Shown: positions 1 through 5,568, counted from the stretch's first letter. The stretch: 10,283 nucleotides of DNA from an uncultured Oscillospiraceae bacterium (GCA_934561335.1 CAKTGD010000048.1:1-10283), one strand, 5' to 3'. Notes: generated from the letters alone by a model not told the origin. Made by a program: numbers and translations.

Positions 1-475
1 TTCTTCTCCTGCCGATCCATCACCAGGTCTGTGGTGGGCAGCATGGACTGGGCCAGAAAGTCAGAGAGATTTTCGCTAAGATGGCCGTAGACCCGGTCCG
101 CCGCCAACTCCTTGCGGAGATTTTTATAGGCGGAAATGTCCTCCATAGAGAGGGCGGCCATGGTCTCATCGTAATGATAGACCTCCGGGATGAATTTGGG
201 GCCAGCCGTGCCTCCAGCATCAGGGTCTCCGCCTCGATCTTGTTGCGGTAGAGGTCTAGTGGACGGCCGGAGGACCGCAACAATTTGTCCGCCTGCTTCA
301 CGATGACGGAGCGATCGTCCCGCCGGGAGCGGACCTGAAATACGTAATTGATATTGCCATCGCCGATCTCGACGCAATCCGTCTCTTCGCCCGGTTCAAA
401 ATAGTGGAGCACCTCCACGGCGTACCGCTTCACATCCTCCGGTTTCATCAGAAAAAATGCGCTGTAATCAGACAT
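1..475 (-). pseudogene. mtnK: 5-methylthioribose kinase (MtnK), N-terminal part, frameshifted and cut by window edge
   Basis: S-methyl-5-thioribose kinase phosphorylates methylthioribose to methylthioribose-1-phosphate in methionine (or 5-deoxyribose) salvage; it is cytoplasmic. The N-terminal reading MSDYSAFFLMKPEDVKRYAV followed by EIGDGNINYVF (nucleotide-binding loop region) and VIVKQA (ATP-binding lysine strand) matches what I know of the family. After ETLMLEA the frame is lost near 205-212: the original frame gives a non-family tail ending at 20. The frame shifted by one base gives TAGPKFIPEVYHYDE, then ALSMEDIS, then HLSENLSDFLAQSMLPTTD, which is family-like and stays open to base 1. 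A single missing base explains this; it may be a true mutation or a sequencing error. ATG at 475 is chosen because GAGGT lies 7 nt upstream; an in-frame ATG at 505 lacks such a site. The gene is divergent from the DeoR gene. The C-terminal half is outside the window. Confidence 0.85.
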
Positions 476-494
476 AGTGAATACCTCATCTATC

Positions 495-533
495 AATTCA
501 AGCAAGCGAGTATTTGTTGAATTCTGTTGAATT
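495..533. promoter_or_regulatory. Putative DeoR operator: three TTGAATT copies
   Basis: The mtnK-deoR intergenic region holds TGTTGAATT twice in direct orientation (515-523 and 525-533), exactly 10 bp apart, so on the same face of the helix. A third TTGAATT lies in inverted orientation at 495-501. The direct pair overlaps the -35 box of the predicted deoR promoter; the inverted copy lies just upstream of mtnK. DeoR-family regulators commonly bind repeated short elements near their own promoters, so autoregulation and control of mtnK are likely, but this is inferred from position only. Confidence 0.5.
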
Positions 534-545
534 TCATTTTATAAT
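517..545 (+). promoter_or_regulatory. Predicted sigma-A promoter of the deoR-family gene
   Basis: TTGAAT (517-522) and a consensus TATAAT (540-545) are separated by 17 bp. The start of transcription would fall near 552, about 40 nt before the ATG at 592. The -35 box lies within the repeated TTGAATT element, so a bound repressor would block it. Confidence 0.7.
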
Positions 546-591
546 GTTGCAAATAGCCAAACATGGGTAAATTTGATAAGGGGGATATGCG

Positions 592-1356
592 ATGCTGAAA
601 ATTGAACGTTTTTCCCGTATTGAAGAAGAGCTCAAGGAAAAGGGCAGCTTGGACATTCCAACGCTCAGCCAAATGCTGGAGTGCAGTGACGAAACTGTGC
701 GTCGGGATTTGCGAGAGTTAGAGACCCTTGGAAGGCTGAACCGCATTCGCGGCGGCGCCTATCTCTCCGATAAGTACGATAAGACGTATGCCTCACCTCT
801 ACGGAAAACACTTTATCAAAAGGAAAAAAGCCAGATATCCCGGAAAGCCATAGAGTTCGTCCACGACAGAGATGTGGTCTTTCTGGACTCCAGCACAACA
901 TGCCTGACTCTGGCCGGCCTGTTGTTGGACAGCAAGCTGAGTTTGACCATCGTAACAAACTCCATGTTGATTTGCAGCCTTTGTACAGAGCCTAACAGCC
1001 ATATCAATCTGATTTGTCTCGGTGGAAGCCTCCGCACCCGCACGCAGTCCTTTGTGGGCTATCACACCACAGACATTTTAGCTACCTATTATGCAGACTG
1101 CGCTTTTATCAGTTGTCCTAAAGTCACATTGTCCGAAGGGTTGTCGGATAACTACCTCAATGAAGCCCGTGTGCGGGAAACCATGCTCAAGCACGCGCGG
1201 CAACGTTTCCTCATCATGGATCACACCAAGTTTGACGAAAGTGCCAATATCCGCTTCAATGGTCTGGAACTGATCGATACCATTATCACCGATGAACCAC
1301 TCTCCGCAGAATGGACCACCTATTGTCAGGCCCAAAACATAAAAGTGATCCTCTGA
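592..1356 (+). CDS. DeoR/GlpR-family transcriptional regulator
   Basis: This is a complete 254-residue cytoplasmic repressor of the DeoR family, which senses phosphorylated sugars or related metabolites. Residues 5-57 form the N-terminal winged helix-turn-helix (IPTLSQMLECSDETVRRDL then the wing RIRGGAYL). The effector domain covers about 75-235. It shows the usual family landmarks: DSSTTC (99-104, phosphate-binding loop), IVTNS (120-124), LGGSLR (143-148), the GLS...NEARVRETML segment (183-199), and MDHTKFD (209-215). Length is normal for the family. AAGGGGG at 578-584 sits 7 nt before the ATG. It is divergent from mtnK, and leftward udp lies beyond it, so it probably controls methylthioribose or pentose/nucleoside salvage. 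The actual effector cannot be read from sequence. Confidence 0.93.
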   Translation: MLKIERFSRIEEELKEKGSLDIPTLSQMLECSDETVRRDLRELETLGRLNRIRGGAYLSDKYDKTYASPLRKTLYQKEKSQISRKAIEFVHDRDVVFLDSSTTCLTLAGLLLDSKLSLTIVTNSMLICSLCTEPNSHINLICLGGSLRTRTQSFVGYHTTDILATYYADCAFISCPKVTLSEGLSDNYLNEARVRETMLKHARQRFLIMDHTKFDESANIRFNGLELIDTIITDEPLSAEWTTYCQAQNIKVIL

Positions 1357-1588
1357 TCGTAGCTCCGCGCAAACGATCCTCACAGCAGAAAACTCCTGCT
1401 GCGCCAACGGTTTCAGGCATATCGGGATTTTCGCCCTGCGCATCCTTTCTGCGTGTCAACTTTTGAGAAAACCGTTTTTCAACACATTCCTCATAACTTC
1501 TACTTTTTTCATCAAGTTTAATTAGTACATTAGCAGTTTTATCTAATGTTGTCAACAAATCACAACTTAACACAAGCGGTTTCGGCAT
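1286..1588 (-). CDS. Unidentified ORF, possible small protein or remnant
   Basis: On the minus strand a reading frame stays open from about 2044 to 1286. Within it, ATG at 1588 is preceded by GAGGTGG with a 5-nt gap and would give about 100 residues starting MPKPLVLSCDLLTTLDKTANV, lysine and glutamate rich in its first half. The stretch 1490-1760 is clearly more AT-rich than the genes around it, and codon choice in this frame is A/T-ending, as in a real gene of different origin. I do not recognise the product. The 3' end overlaps the last 71 bp of the DeoR gene in antisense, which argues against the C-terminal part being real. Other possible starts are ATG at 1642 and at 1723. It may be a decayed fragment or chance. 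Confidence 0.22.
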   Translation of the reverse strand: MPKPLVLSCDLLTTLDKTANVLIKLDEKSRSYEECVEKRFSQKLTRRKDAQGENPDMPETVGAAGVFCCEDRLRGATIRGSLLCFGPDNRWSILRRVVHR

Positions 1589-1824
1589 TTTCTCCACCTC
1601 GTAGTATGTGCAATCTGCTATTTTTGTCTTTATTTTCTCCATTATTTTTCTGTTTTGACTGTTAATTTTTTGTTTTATAGGAAAACCACAAATTCCGCCG
1701 CCGTTTTCAACATTTTCGTTCATGTCTCGCACACTTTTCTTCCTATAAATCAAGTTAAGCAACTCTAACAGGAATGTTTTAAAGCAGGTTTCGTAAATTG
1801 GAAAAACATAATTTGCAGCCCCTG

Positions 1825-1846
1825 GTTGGTCAAAGCTATGACCAAC
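1825..1846. repeat. Perfect 8-bp hairpin
   Basis: GTTGGTCA (1825-1832) and TGACCAAC (1839-1846) are exact complements around a 6-nt loop. There is no T-run on either side, so it does not look like an intrinsic terminator. It could be a regulator site or an RNA hairpin; the role is unknown. Confidence 0.5.
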
Positions 1847-1950
1847 ATTCTGAAAAGAGACAATCAAGTGATCCGGTACAATAACGGACCTGTTGACAAA
1901 GTGACGCGCAAATCCTCTCTGTGGTAAAATAGCAATAGGAGGGATGTAGC

Positions 1951-1980
1951 ATGATGGGACACCAAATTGGCTTTCCTTGA
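1951..1980 (+). CDS. Nine-codon ORF with strong ribosome binding site (leader peptide or truncated gene start)
   Basis: AGGAGGG (1937-1943) lies 7 nt before ATGATG, which opens a short frame MMGHQIGFP and then TGA. The initiation signal is as good as that of the real genes in this window, yet the frame is only nine codons. A 12-bp stem-loop follows 17 nt after the stop (1997-2045). This order of short ORF then hairpin resembles an attenuator leader, but no rightward gene follows. The alternative is the surviving 5' end of a deleted gene. No amino-acid run diagnostic of attenuation is seen. Confidence 0.25.
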   Translation: MMGHQIGFP

Positions 1981-1996
1981 TGACACCTTCGCATAA

Positions 1997-2045
1997 AATG
2001 ATCCTGAGAACGCTCGGGGTTTTCTCGAGAATCCTCAGGATCATT
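1997..2045 (-). terminator. 12-bp inverted repeat, possible terminator for udp
   Basis: AATGATCCTGAG (1997-2008) is exactly complementary to CTCAGGATCATT (2034-2045), with a 25-nt loop in which, on the minus strand, CTCG/CGAG can pair as well. Read leftward from udp it lies about 140 nt past the udp stop, and the arm ends in ATTTTATG, a weak T-tract. It is therefore a candidate terminator or mRNA 3' stabiliser for udp. Read rightward there is no T-run. Confidence 0.4.
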
Positions 2046-2183
2046 ATCTCACATTGCGGAATAATTCCCGCAATCCTACGCTATATTGGGCAGTTATGCT
2101 ACAACCGCTCTACTTTGTTTTTTGCATATCTACTGTACCGCGCCAAACTTGTAATCCTTTACGCCAGTGTCCCAATGCTTTCT

Positions 2184-2963
2184 TTATTTGCCCGCAGCTT
2201 TATCTGCTTTAATAAGTTCCCTCAGAGCCTCGATCGTGGTCTTGATCGGCTTATCCATATCTCGTACCGTGGGATTGCTCAATCCTGCGGCCGCTCGCTC
2301 CTGATTCCAGATCGCCAACAATACCGCTCCAGCGCGCATACGCAAGATGCCTGCTACTGTAAACGCCGTCGAACACTCCATCTCAGAGCCCAACGCTCCC
2401 GCCTTGATCCAGGAATCGTATTTGTTTTTCAGTTCGATTCCACAAGGCATTCGCATGGGATCGTGCTGCCCATAAAAAGAGGACTTGCTCTGTACTACAC
2501 CGGTGTGATAGCGGAAGCCTTGTTTTTGAGCAGCGTTACGCAGTGCCAATGTCACATCAAAGTCAGAGACCGCGGGATATTCGATGTTTACATATTCCAA
2601 CGTCGTTCCGTCTTGACGAATAGCGCCGGTCGGCAAAATCAAATCGCCACTTTCTACATTGAGCTGCATCCCACCGCAAGTGCCAATACGGATGATGGTG
2701 TGTACACCGATCTGATACAGATCCTCTACACACATAGCCGTAGATGGGCCGCCCATGCCGGTAGATATGACCAAGATTTTTTCCCCATCCAGATAGCCTT
2801 CCCAACTAGTATACTCTCTCTGGGTTTTAATAAATTTAGGGTTGTCCAAATACCGGGCAATAACCTCCACCCGCGCCGGATCGCCTGGGAGGATTGCATA
2901 TTTCGCGCCAAGATCAGAGGTCAGTCTGATACAGCTTGCTTCAATAACTTCGTTCTGTGCCAT
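2184..2963 (-). CDS. udp: Uridine phosphorylase-type nucleoside phosphorylase
   Basis: This enzyme of the NP-I phosphorylase family cleaves a nucleoside with phosphate to a free base and (deoxy)ribose-1-phosphate in the cytoplasm. With ATG at 2963 it has 259 residues, normal for Udp. Visible motifs are PGDPARVE (26-33, phosphate loop with R31), TQREYTSW (47-54, R49 from the neighbouring subunit), STGMGGPS (67-74), RIGTCGG (92-98, R92), FYGQ with a following R (pyrimidine-recognition region) and SEMECS (ribose-binding E-M-E). These match the E. coli Udp layout, so uridine/deoxyuridine is the best guess; a purine or 5'-deoxynucleoside substrate is not excluded. A GTG at 2975 is in frame but abuts GAAGG, whereas ATG 2963 has GAAGGGTGG about 8 nt upstream, so 2963 is preferred. 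It is transcribed alone from a promoter at 3013-3041. Phosphorylase with mtnK and DeoR fits a nucleoside and thioribose salvage theme. Confidence 0.9.
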   Translation of the reverse strand: MAQNEVIEASCIRLTSDLGAKYAILPGDPARVEVIARYLDNPKFIKTQREYTSWEGYLDGEKILVISTGMGGPSTAMCVEDLYQIGVHTIIRIGTCGGMQLNVESGDLILPTGAIRQDGTTLEYVNIEYPAVSDFDVTLALRNAAQKQGFRYHTGVVQSKSSFYGQHDPMRMPCGIELKNKYDSWIKAGALGSEMECSTAFTVAGILRMRAGAVLLAIWNQERAAAGLSNPTVRDMDKPIKTTIEALRELIKADKAAGK

Positions 2964-3012
2964 TACCTTTTCCACCCTTCGATAGACTCACTCAAGCAAA
3001 TGCTTTATTCGC

Positions 3013-3041
3013 ATTATAGCAATATGCTGTAAATTGTTCAA
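3013..3041 (-). promoter_or_regulatory. Predicted sigma-A promoter of udp
   Basis: On the minus strand TTGAAC (3036-3041) and TATAAT (3013-3018) are separated by exactly 17 bp. Transcription would start near 3006, about 43 nt before the udp ATG at 2963. TGCTTGA occurs twice around it (minus strand, 3038-3044 and 2992-2998); the same heptamer is found upstream of mtnK at 498-504. Confidence 0.7.
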
Positions 3042-3323
3042 GCAGTTCTATAATTTTAACTCGCTTCCCCTTGATGTTGCAGATCATTTCTCGGCCGATA
3101 TACATCCAACCAACATACACGCTTCATTGCAATCACGTTCCCGCCCAACAAGGAGGATGAACAGGCAAAACCAGTCTTGAATCTATAACGGATCTCTCAA
3201 TTTCCTGCGGCGCTTTGGGTTTTATTCGGAGGATGGATTCCGAACTCAAATATGCGCCCCCTGCACGTCAAGGAATTTGCCACAGCAGGCCTCTATCCGT
3301 TGCACCACAAACGATTGCCGCCT

Positions 3324-3383
3324 CTGATTTTTGACCTGTTGCAACAATTTTTGCAACAGGGTCTAAGATTTAGACCTCATCAG
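3324..3383. repeat. Three-way-junction-like hairpin cluster
   Basis: CTGAT (3324-3328) pairs with ATCAG (3379-3383) and encloses two adjacent hairpins. The first has a perfect 10-bp stem, CCTGTTGCAA (3335-3344) with TTGCAACAGG (3351-3360), around a 6-nt loop. The second has GGTCTAA (3360-3366) with TTAGACC (3370-3376) around a 3-nt loop. The arms share bases at 3360-3363 and GAC (3333-3335) can pair with either GTC, so the two hairpins can compete. It could be a folded RNA, a cruciform or recombination site, or a repetitive palindromic element. Confidence 0.5.
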
Positions 3384-3451
3384 CCCATATAGCCCCGCCT
3401 TGTGATACAGTTTTTTACAAGCCCCTCGCAGATTGGCAATGTAATATGCTC

Positions 3452-3537
3452 CCCCTTAAAAACAAATTCACTGTTTCATCAAGGGGCGTATATCATTGAA
3501 GGTCACACTACTCTTATCTCATTGGTGCCTATACGCC
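3452..3537. repeat. Overlapping inverted repeats, mutually exclusive stems
   Basis: CCCCTT (3452-3457) pairs with AAGGGG (3481-3486), with an inner AAACA/TGTTT pair (3460-3464 and 3472-3476). GGCGTATA (3485-3492) pairs with TATACGCC (3530-3537) across 37 nt. The two stems share G3485-G3486 and so cannot both form fully, as in a two-state RNA. No ORF explains the conservation of these arms within this window. Confidence 0.4.
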
Positions 3538-3561
3538 ATTAGCTTTTACGGTTACTTTTCT

Positions 3562-3590
3562 CCTCTCCGGCATAACCGGCGGGGTTCTTT
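3562..3590 (+). terminator. Rightward terminator-like hairpin
   Basis: CCTC-T-CCGG (3562-3570) pairs with CCGG-C-GGGG (3576-3584) around CATAA: eight pairs, one of them G-U, with one mismatch. TTCTTT follows at once (3585-3590). This is a plausible intrinsic terminator for something transcribed rightward between about 3050 and 3560, where no protein gene is visible. Confidence 0.45.
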
Positions 3591-3723
3591 GTCACGAAAA
3601 ACAAGTCAGTCATCATTCATACGAATGGTGGCTTGAGGTACAATGCCAAATGGCCTGCTGTCGAATAATACGGTTTTGGAAAACCACAGATGAAATCACG
3701 CGGTCCTTTCCTATATAATATAT

Positions 3724-3765
3724 AAAATCCGAACTCATTCCCCGACGGGAATGTGTTTGGATTTT
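3724..3765. terminator. Long bidirectional intrinsic-terminator-like stem
   Basis: A 19-bp stem is formed by 3724-3742 and 3747-3765 around the loop CGAC. It begins with AAAA, ends with TTTT, and contains one G-U pair and one mismatch; the core CATTCCC/GGGAATG is perfect. A T-tract follows in both directions (ATTTTT on the plus strand; TTTTATATATT on the minus strand). The form is that of a shared terminator between convergent transcripts, yet no gene flanks it on either side within several hundred bases. Confidence 0.6.
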
Positions 3766-4013
3766 TCATCAAAGACATCATCTGCTGATGCCTGCGGCTG
3801 CTGTCCACGGCGAGGTGCGAATGTACATAGCCGTGCTGGTCCTGGATGCTACAGAAGTACTGGGCAGGCAGAGAGTCCCGTGACTCTGATCAGTTGGGAC
3901 GGCGGTCGGAAGAAGATCTCCATCAGGAAAGTTGCATTCCGCTGTGGTATCATTAGAAACACCGACGAATTATTCTTCAAACCAGGCAGACACATTTGTG
4001 CAATTTGACAGCA

Positions 4014-4037
4014 AAACTTGCAAACGTTTGCAAGTTT
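4014..4037. promoter_or_regulatory. LacI-family operator O1 (perfect 24-bp palindrome)
   Basis: AAACTTGCAAAC then GTTTGCAAGTTT form a perfect palindrome centred on CpG. The core TTGCAAACGTTTGCAA is the classic LacI/PurR-type operator form, with a central CG step where the hinge-helix leucine inserts. It lies 160 bp before the LacI-family start codon and about 90 bp before its -35 box. A near copy lies at 5226-5255. The protein encoded between them is the obvious ligand. Confidence 0.85.
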
Positions 4038-4112
4038 GTAATCAGTTTTAACCAATAGGGCCCAGCTCCTTTTGCATAACGTGACAAGAAATCTGTACCC
4101 ATAAAAAATCTC

Positions 4113-4130
4113 TTGAAAGCGCGTTGTCAA
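4113..4130. promoter_or_regulatory. Cre-like imperfect palindrome over the lacI-family promoter
   Basis: TTGAAAGCG/CGTTGTCAA is an 18-bp imperfect palindrome (7 of 9 half-site positions symmetrical) centred on CGCG, similar to catabolite-responsive elements of the TGAAAGCGCTTTCA type. It covers the -35 box at 4124-4129. Catabolite control by CcpA is a reasonable inference; a further site for the local LacI protein is less likely because the arms differ from O1 and O2. Confidence 0.4.
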
Positions 4131-4151
4131 TTTGAACCGCAATGTTATAAT
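4124..4151 (+). promoter_or_regulatory. Predicted sigma-A promoter of the LacI-family gene
   Basis: TTGTCA (4124-4129) and TATAAT (4146-4151) are 16 bp apart, giving a start near 4158, about 40 nt before ATG 4198. This placement shows that the longer frame beginning with TTG at 4132 is not the real gene start. Confidence 0.7.
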
Positions 4152-4197
4152 GAACGTATCAAAACATTTATTGCTTTTATGGAAATGGGCTGTGGAT

Positions 4198-5184
4198 ATG
4201 TCTGTTACAATCAAAGATATCGCACGCGTCTGCGATGTTTCTTATTCCACTGTTTCTAGAGTCTTGAACAAGAAGAACGTCCGACAGAACGCAAAAAATG
4301 ACCATATTTTAGCAACAGCAAGGGCTCTGGGATATACACCGCACAACATTGCCCGGCAGTTGGTGACAAAGGAAAAGGATACCATCGGAATGATCATCCC
4401 CGATGTATCGAATCCGCATTACTCTGAGATCACAAAGAGCGTGCAGGATTATGCCAATGGCCTGGGATATCAGGTGCTTATTTCCAACACTGACTGGGAC
4501 ATAGTAAAAGAGGCTGCGGCGAAAGACTCCCTCCTAGCAAAAAATGTGGCTGGCATTATTGTGATGCCGGTATGCGACCGCAGCCATGTGATTTTTCGTT
4601 CGATGGAAGTCCCCACGGTATTTTTGGGGACTAGAACAGAAGAAAAGTATATTGATTATGTGGTTATGGACAACATTAAGGCGGCTATGGATGCGACAGA
4701 ATATCTAATTAGCCGCGGGTGCAGAAACCTGGCCTATCTTGGTCGTAAGATCTCCAATTACTCTTCTCGGGATCGATTGGAAGGATTTCATAGGGCATCG
4801 GAACGCCATGATCTTTTAGCTAGATCGATTGCAATTCAGGCAGAGAGCCTGCAATTTCCGGAAGGCAGGGACGAGGTCAGGATGCTTTTGAACCGTGTAC
4901 CACGACCAGATGGAATTATTGCATTCAACGATCAGTTGGCGATCGGCGTACTGGATGGCATTGCGAAGAGCGGCTATACGGTCGGCAAGGATATCTTGGT
5001 GATCGGCTTTGATGATTTGCAAATATCAGCGCTTCCGCAAATCGATCTTACAACGATCACTCCGCCCAAAAAGGAGTTGGGGAAGGCTGCTGTGGACCTT
5101 GTTCTGTGGCGTCGTAGAAATCCCAATGCGGAGCGGAAGAGCATTGAGATCTCATCCAGAATGATTATCCGGAAAACTACTTAG
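4198..5184 (+). CDS. LacI-family transcriptional repressor
   Basis: A 328-residue DNA-binding repressor with a periplasmic-binding-protein-like sensor domain. The helix-turn-helix is at 3-24 (VTIKDIARVCDVSYSTVSRVLN). The hinge helix is near 48-56 (PHNIARQLV), with L55 as the residue that would insert at a central CpG. The sensor domain runs from TIGMIIPDVSNPHYSEI (about 61-77) through the second lobe RDRLEGF, DGIIAFNDQLAIGVLDGI, to VIGFDDLQISALPQIDLTTI. Length is normal. ATG 4198 is chosen because the family always begins near MxxTIKDIA; the Shine-Dalgarno match is weak, and GTG 4192, two codons upstream, is an alternative. Matching operators flank the gene, one upstream (4014-4037) and one between it and the transport operon (5226-5255). 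It is therefore the likely repressor of the downstream importer/GDPD operon and of itself. The inducer is presumably the imported substrate or its product. Confidence 0.93.
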   Translation: MSVTIKDIARVCDVSYSTVSRVLNKKNVRQNAKNDHILATARALGYTPHNIARQLVTKEKDTIGMIIPDVSNPHYSEITKSVQDYANGLGYQVLISNTDWDIVKEAAAKDSLLAKNVAGIIVMPVCDRSHVIFRSMEVPTVFLGTRTEEKYIDYVVMDNIKAAMDATEYLISRGCRNLAYLGRKISNYSSRDRLEGFHRASERHDLLARSIAIQAESLQFPEGRDEVRMLLNRVPRPDGIIAFNDQLAIGVLDGIAKSGYTVGKDILVIGFDDLQISALPQIDLTTITPPKKELGKAAVDLVLWRRRNPNAERKSIEISSRMIIRKTT

Positions 5185-5225
5185 AACGTATCAAATAATG
5201 AGCAGATTGAAGGAAGTTGTTTTTT

Positions 5226-5255
5226 GTAAAATTTGCAAACGTGTGCAAGTTTTAC
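5226..5255. promoter_or_regulatory. LacI-family operator O2 in front of the transport operon
   Basis: GTAAAATTTGCAAAC then GTGTGCAAGTTTTAC form a 30-bp palindrome with 13 of 15 positions symmetrical. Its core TTGCAAACG-TGTGCAA is nearly the same as O1. It begins 42 bp after the LacI stop codon and lies about 440 bp before the solute-binding-protein start. A possible -10 (TAAAAT, 5227-5232) lies inside it, but no properly spaced -35 is evident, so the operon promoter is not fixed. Confidence 0.75.
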
Positions 5256-5324
5256 TTAAATGATTGGGGAAGAAAGGAGTGACTAAGGACAGCATCAGCA
5301 GGCATTTTCGGGACAAAGAGCCAT

Positions 5325-5416
5325 CATGAACTTTTGTTTGGTTAGATGGCGCCGAAGCGCGTAAACGGGCATTTCCAAAACACAACATTTACAAGGAGCA
5401 GAAAGGAGTTACTTAG
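5325..5416 (+). repeat. Direct repeat copy 1 (duplicated ribosome-binding region)
   Basis: Copy 1 aligns without gaps to 5600-5691 at an offset of 275 bp. The last 61 bp (5356-5416) are nearly identical, including AACACAACATTTACAAGGAG and AAAGGAGTTACTTAG; the first 30 bp are more diverged. After this copy the frame ATGATG...MMGARISR ends after eight codons, so its ribosome binding site no longer serves a gene. Confidence 0.85.
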
Positions 5417-5542
5417 AAGCGAAGCCAAATATGATATGATGGGCGCACGGATAAGCAGATGACGATCACTTCTTCTTGAAGTTGTTCGATGACAGCTGCA
5501 AACCCTACATCAGAAATCCTTCATCCCACAACTTTTATGATT

Positions 5543-5568
5543 GACCCAAATCTTACATAGTTTGGGTC
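5543..5568. repeat. Perfect 8-bp hairpin in the operon leader
   Basis: GACCCAAA (5543-5550) pairs with TTTGGGTC (5561-5568) around a 10-nt loop. No T-run follows, so it is not a standard terminator. It lies between the two repeat copies and could be an RNA structure or a protein site. Confidence 0.45.

Larger units (their letters stand above)
1357..2183. other. Intergenic region between deoR-family gene and udp
   Basis: No recognised gene lies in these 827 bp. The first part (to about 1760) is AT-rich and holds the doubtful minus-strand ORF. The second part holds a perfect 8-bp hairpin (1825-1846), a strong ribosome-binding-site-like AGGAGGG followed by a 9-codon ORF (1937-1980), a 12-bp inverted repeat (1997-2045) and a small imperfect inverted repeat with TTGCGG/CCGCAA arms at 2054-2073. 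No clear rightward terminator follows the DeoR stop codon. Confidence 0.6.
2976..4197. other. Long intergenic region rich in secondary structure
   Basis: About 1.2 kb separates udp from the LacI-family gene, and I find no convincing protein gene in it. Two GGAGG-ATG pairs (ATG at 3157 and 3233) open frames of only 7 and 33 codons and have the ATG directly against the GGAGG. The region instead holds clustered inverted repeats at 3324-3537, two terminator-like hairpins (3562-3590 and 3724-3765), and a LacI-type operator, a cre-like site and a promoter in its last 190 bp. Open frames around 3750-4010 and on the opposite strand show no recognisable domain. Confidence 0.6.

Noticed and set aside
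1893..1930. TTGACA (1893-1898) and TAAAAT (1925-1930) as a promoter
   Set aside because: The spacing is 26 bp, far from 16-18, and no better -35 is found for that -10.
1977..3032. Long plus-strand open frame (351 codons) across the udp locus
   Set aside because: It is antisense to udp, whose minus-strand product shows all the uridine phosphorylase motifs; the plus-strand product has no recognisable domain and is arginine/histidine-rich as antisense frames often are.
3705..3735. Possible dif-like chromosome dimer resolution site (TTCCTA followed by ATATATA)
   Set aside because: The conserved right arm (TTATGTAAACT type) is absent; the A/T-rich run is better explained as the flank of the terminator-like stem.
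4005..4043. TTGACA (4005-4010) as the -35 of a promoter overlapped by operator O1
   Set aside because: At 16-18 bp spacing the -10 position falls inside the operator and reads TTGCAA-like, not TATAAT-like; TGTAAT lies 26 bp away.
4132..4197. N-terminal extension of the LacI-family protein from TTG 4132
   Set aside because: The predicted -10 box (4146-4151) lies inside it, and family members begin close to the helix-turn-helix, as the ATG at 4198 does.
3751..4214. Open frames on both strands between the terminator-like stem and the LacI-family gene
   Set aside because: No recognised domain, no well-placed ribosome binding site, and the minus-strand frame runs through the LacI promoter and start codon.
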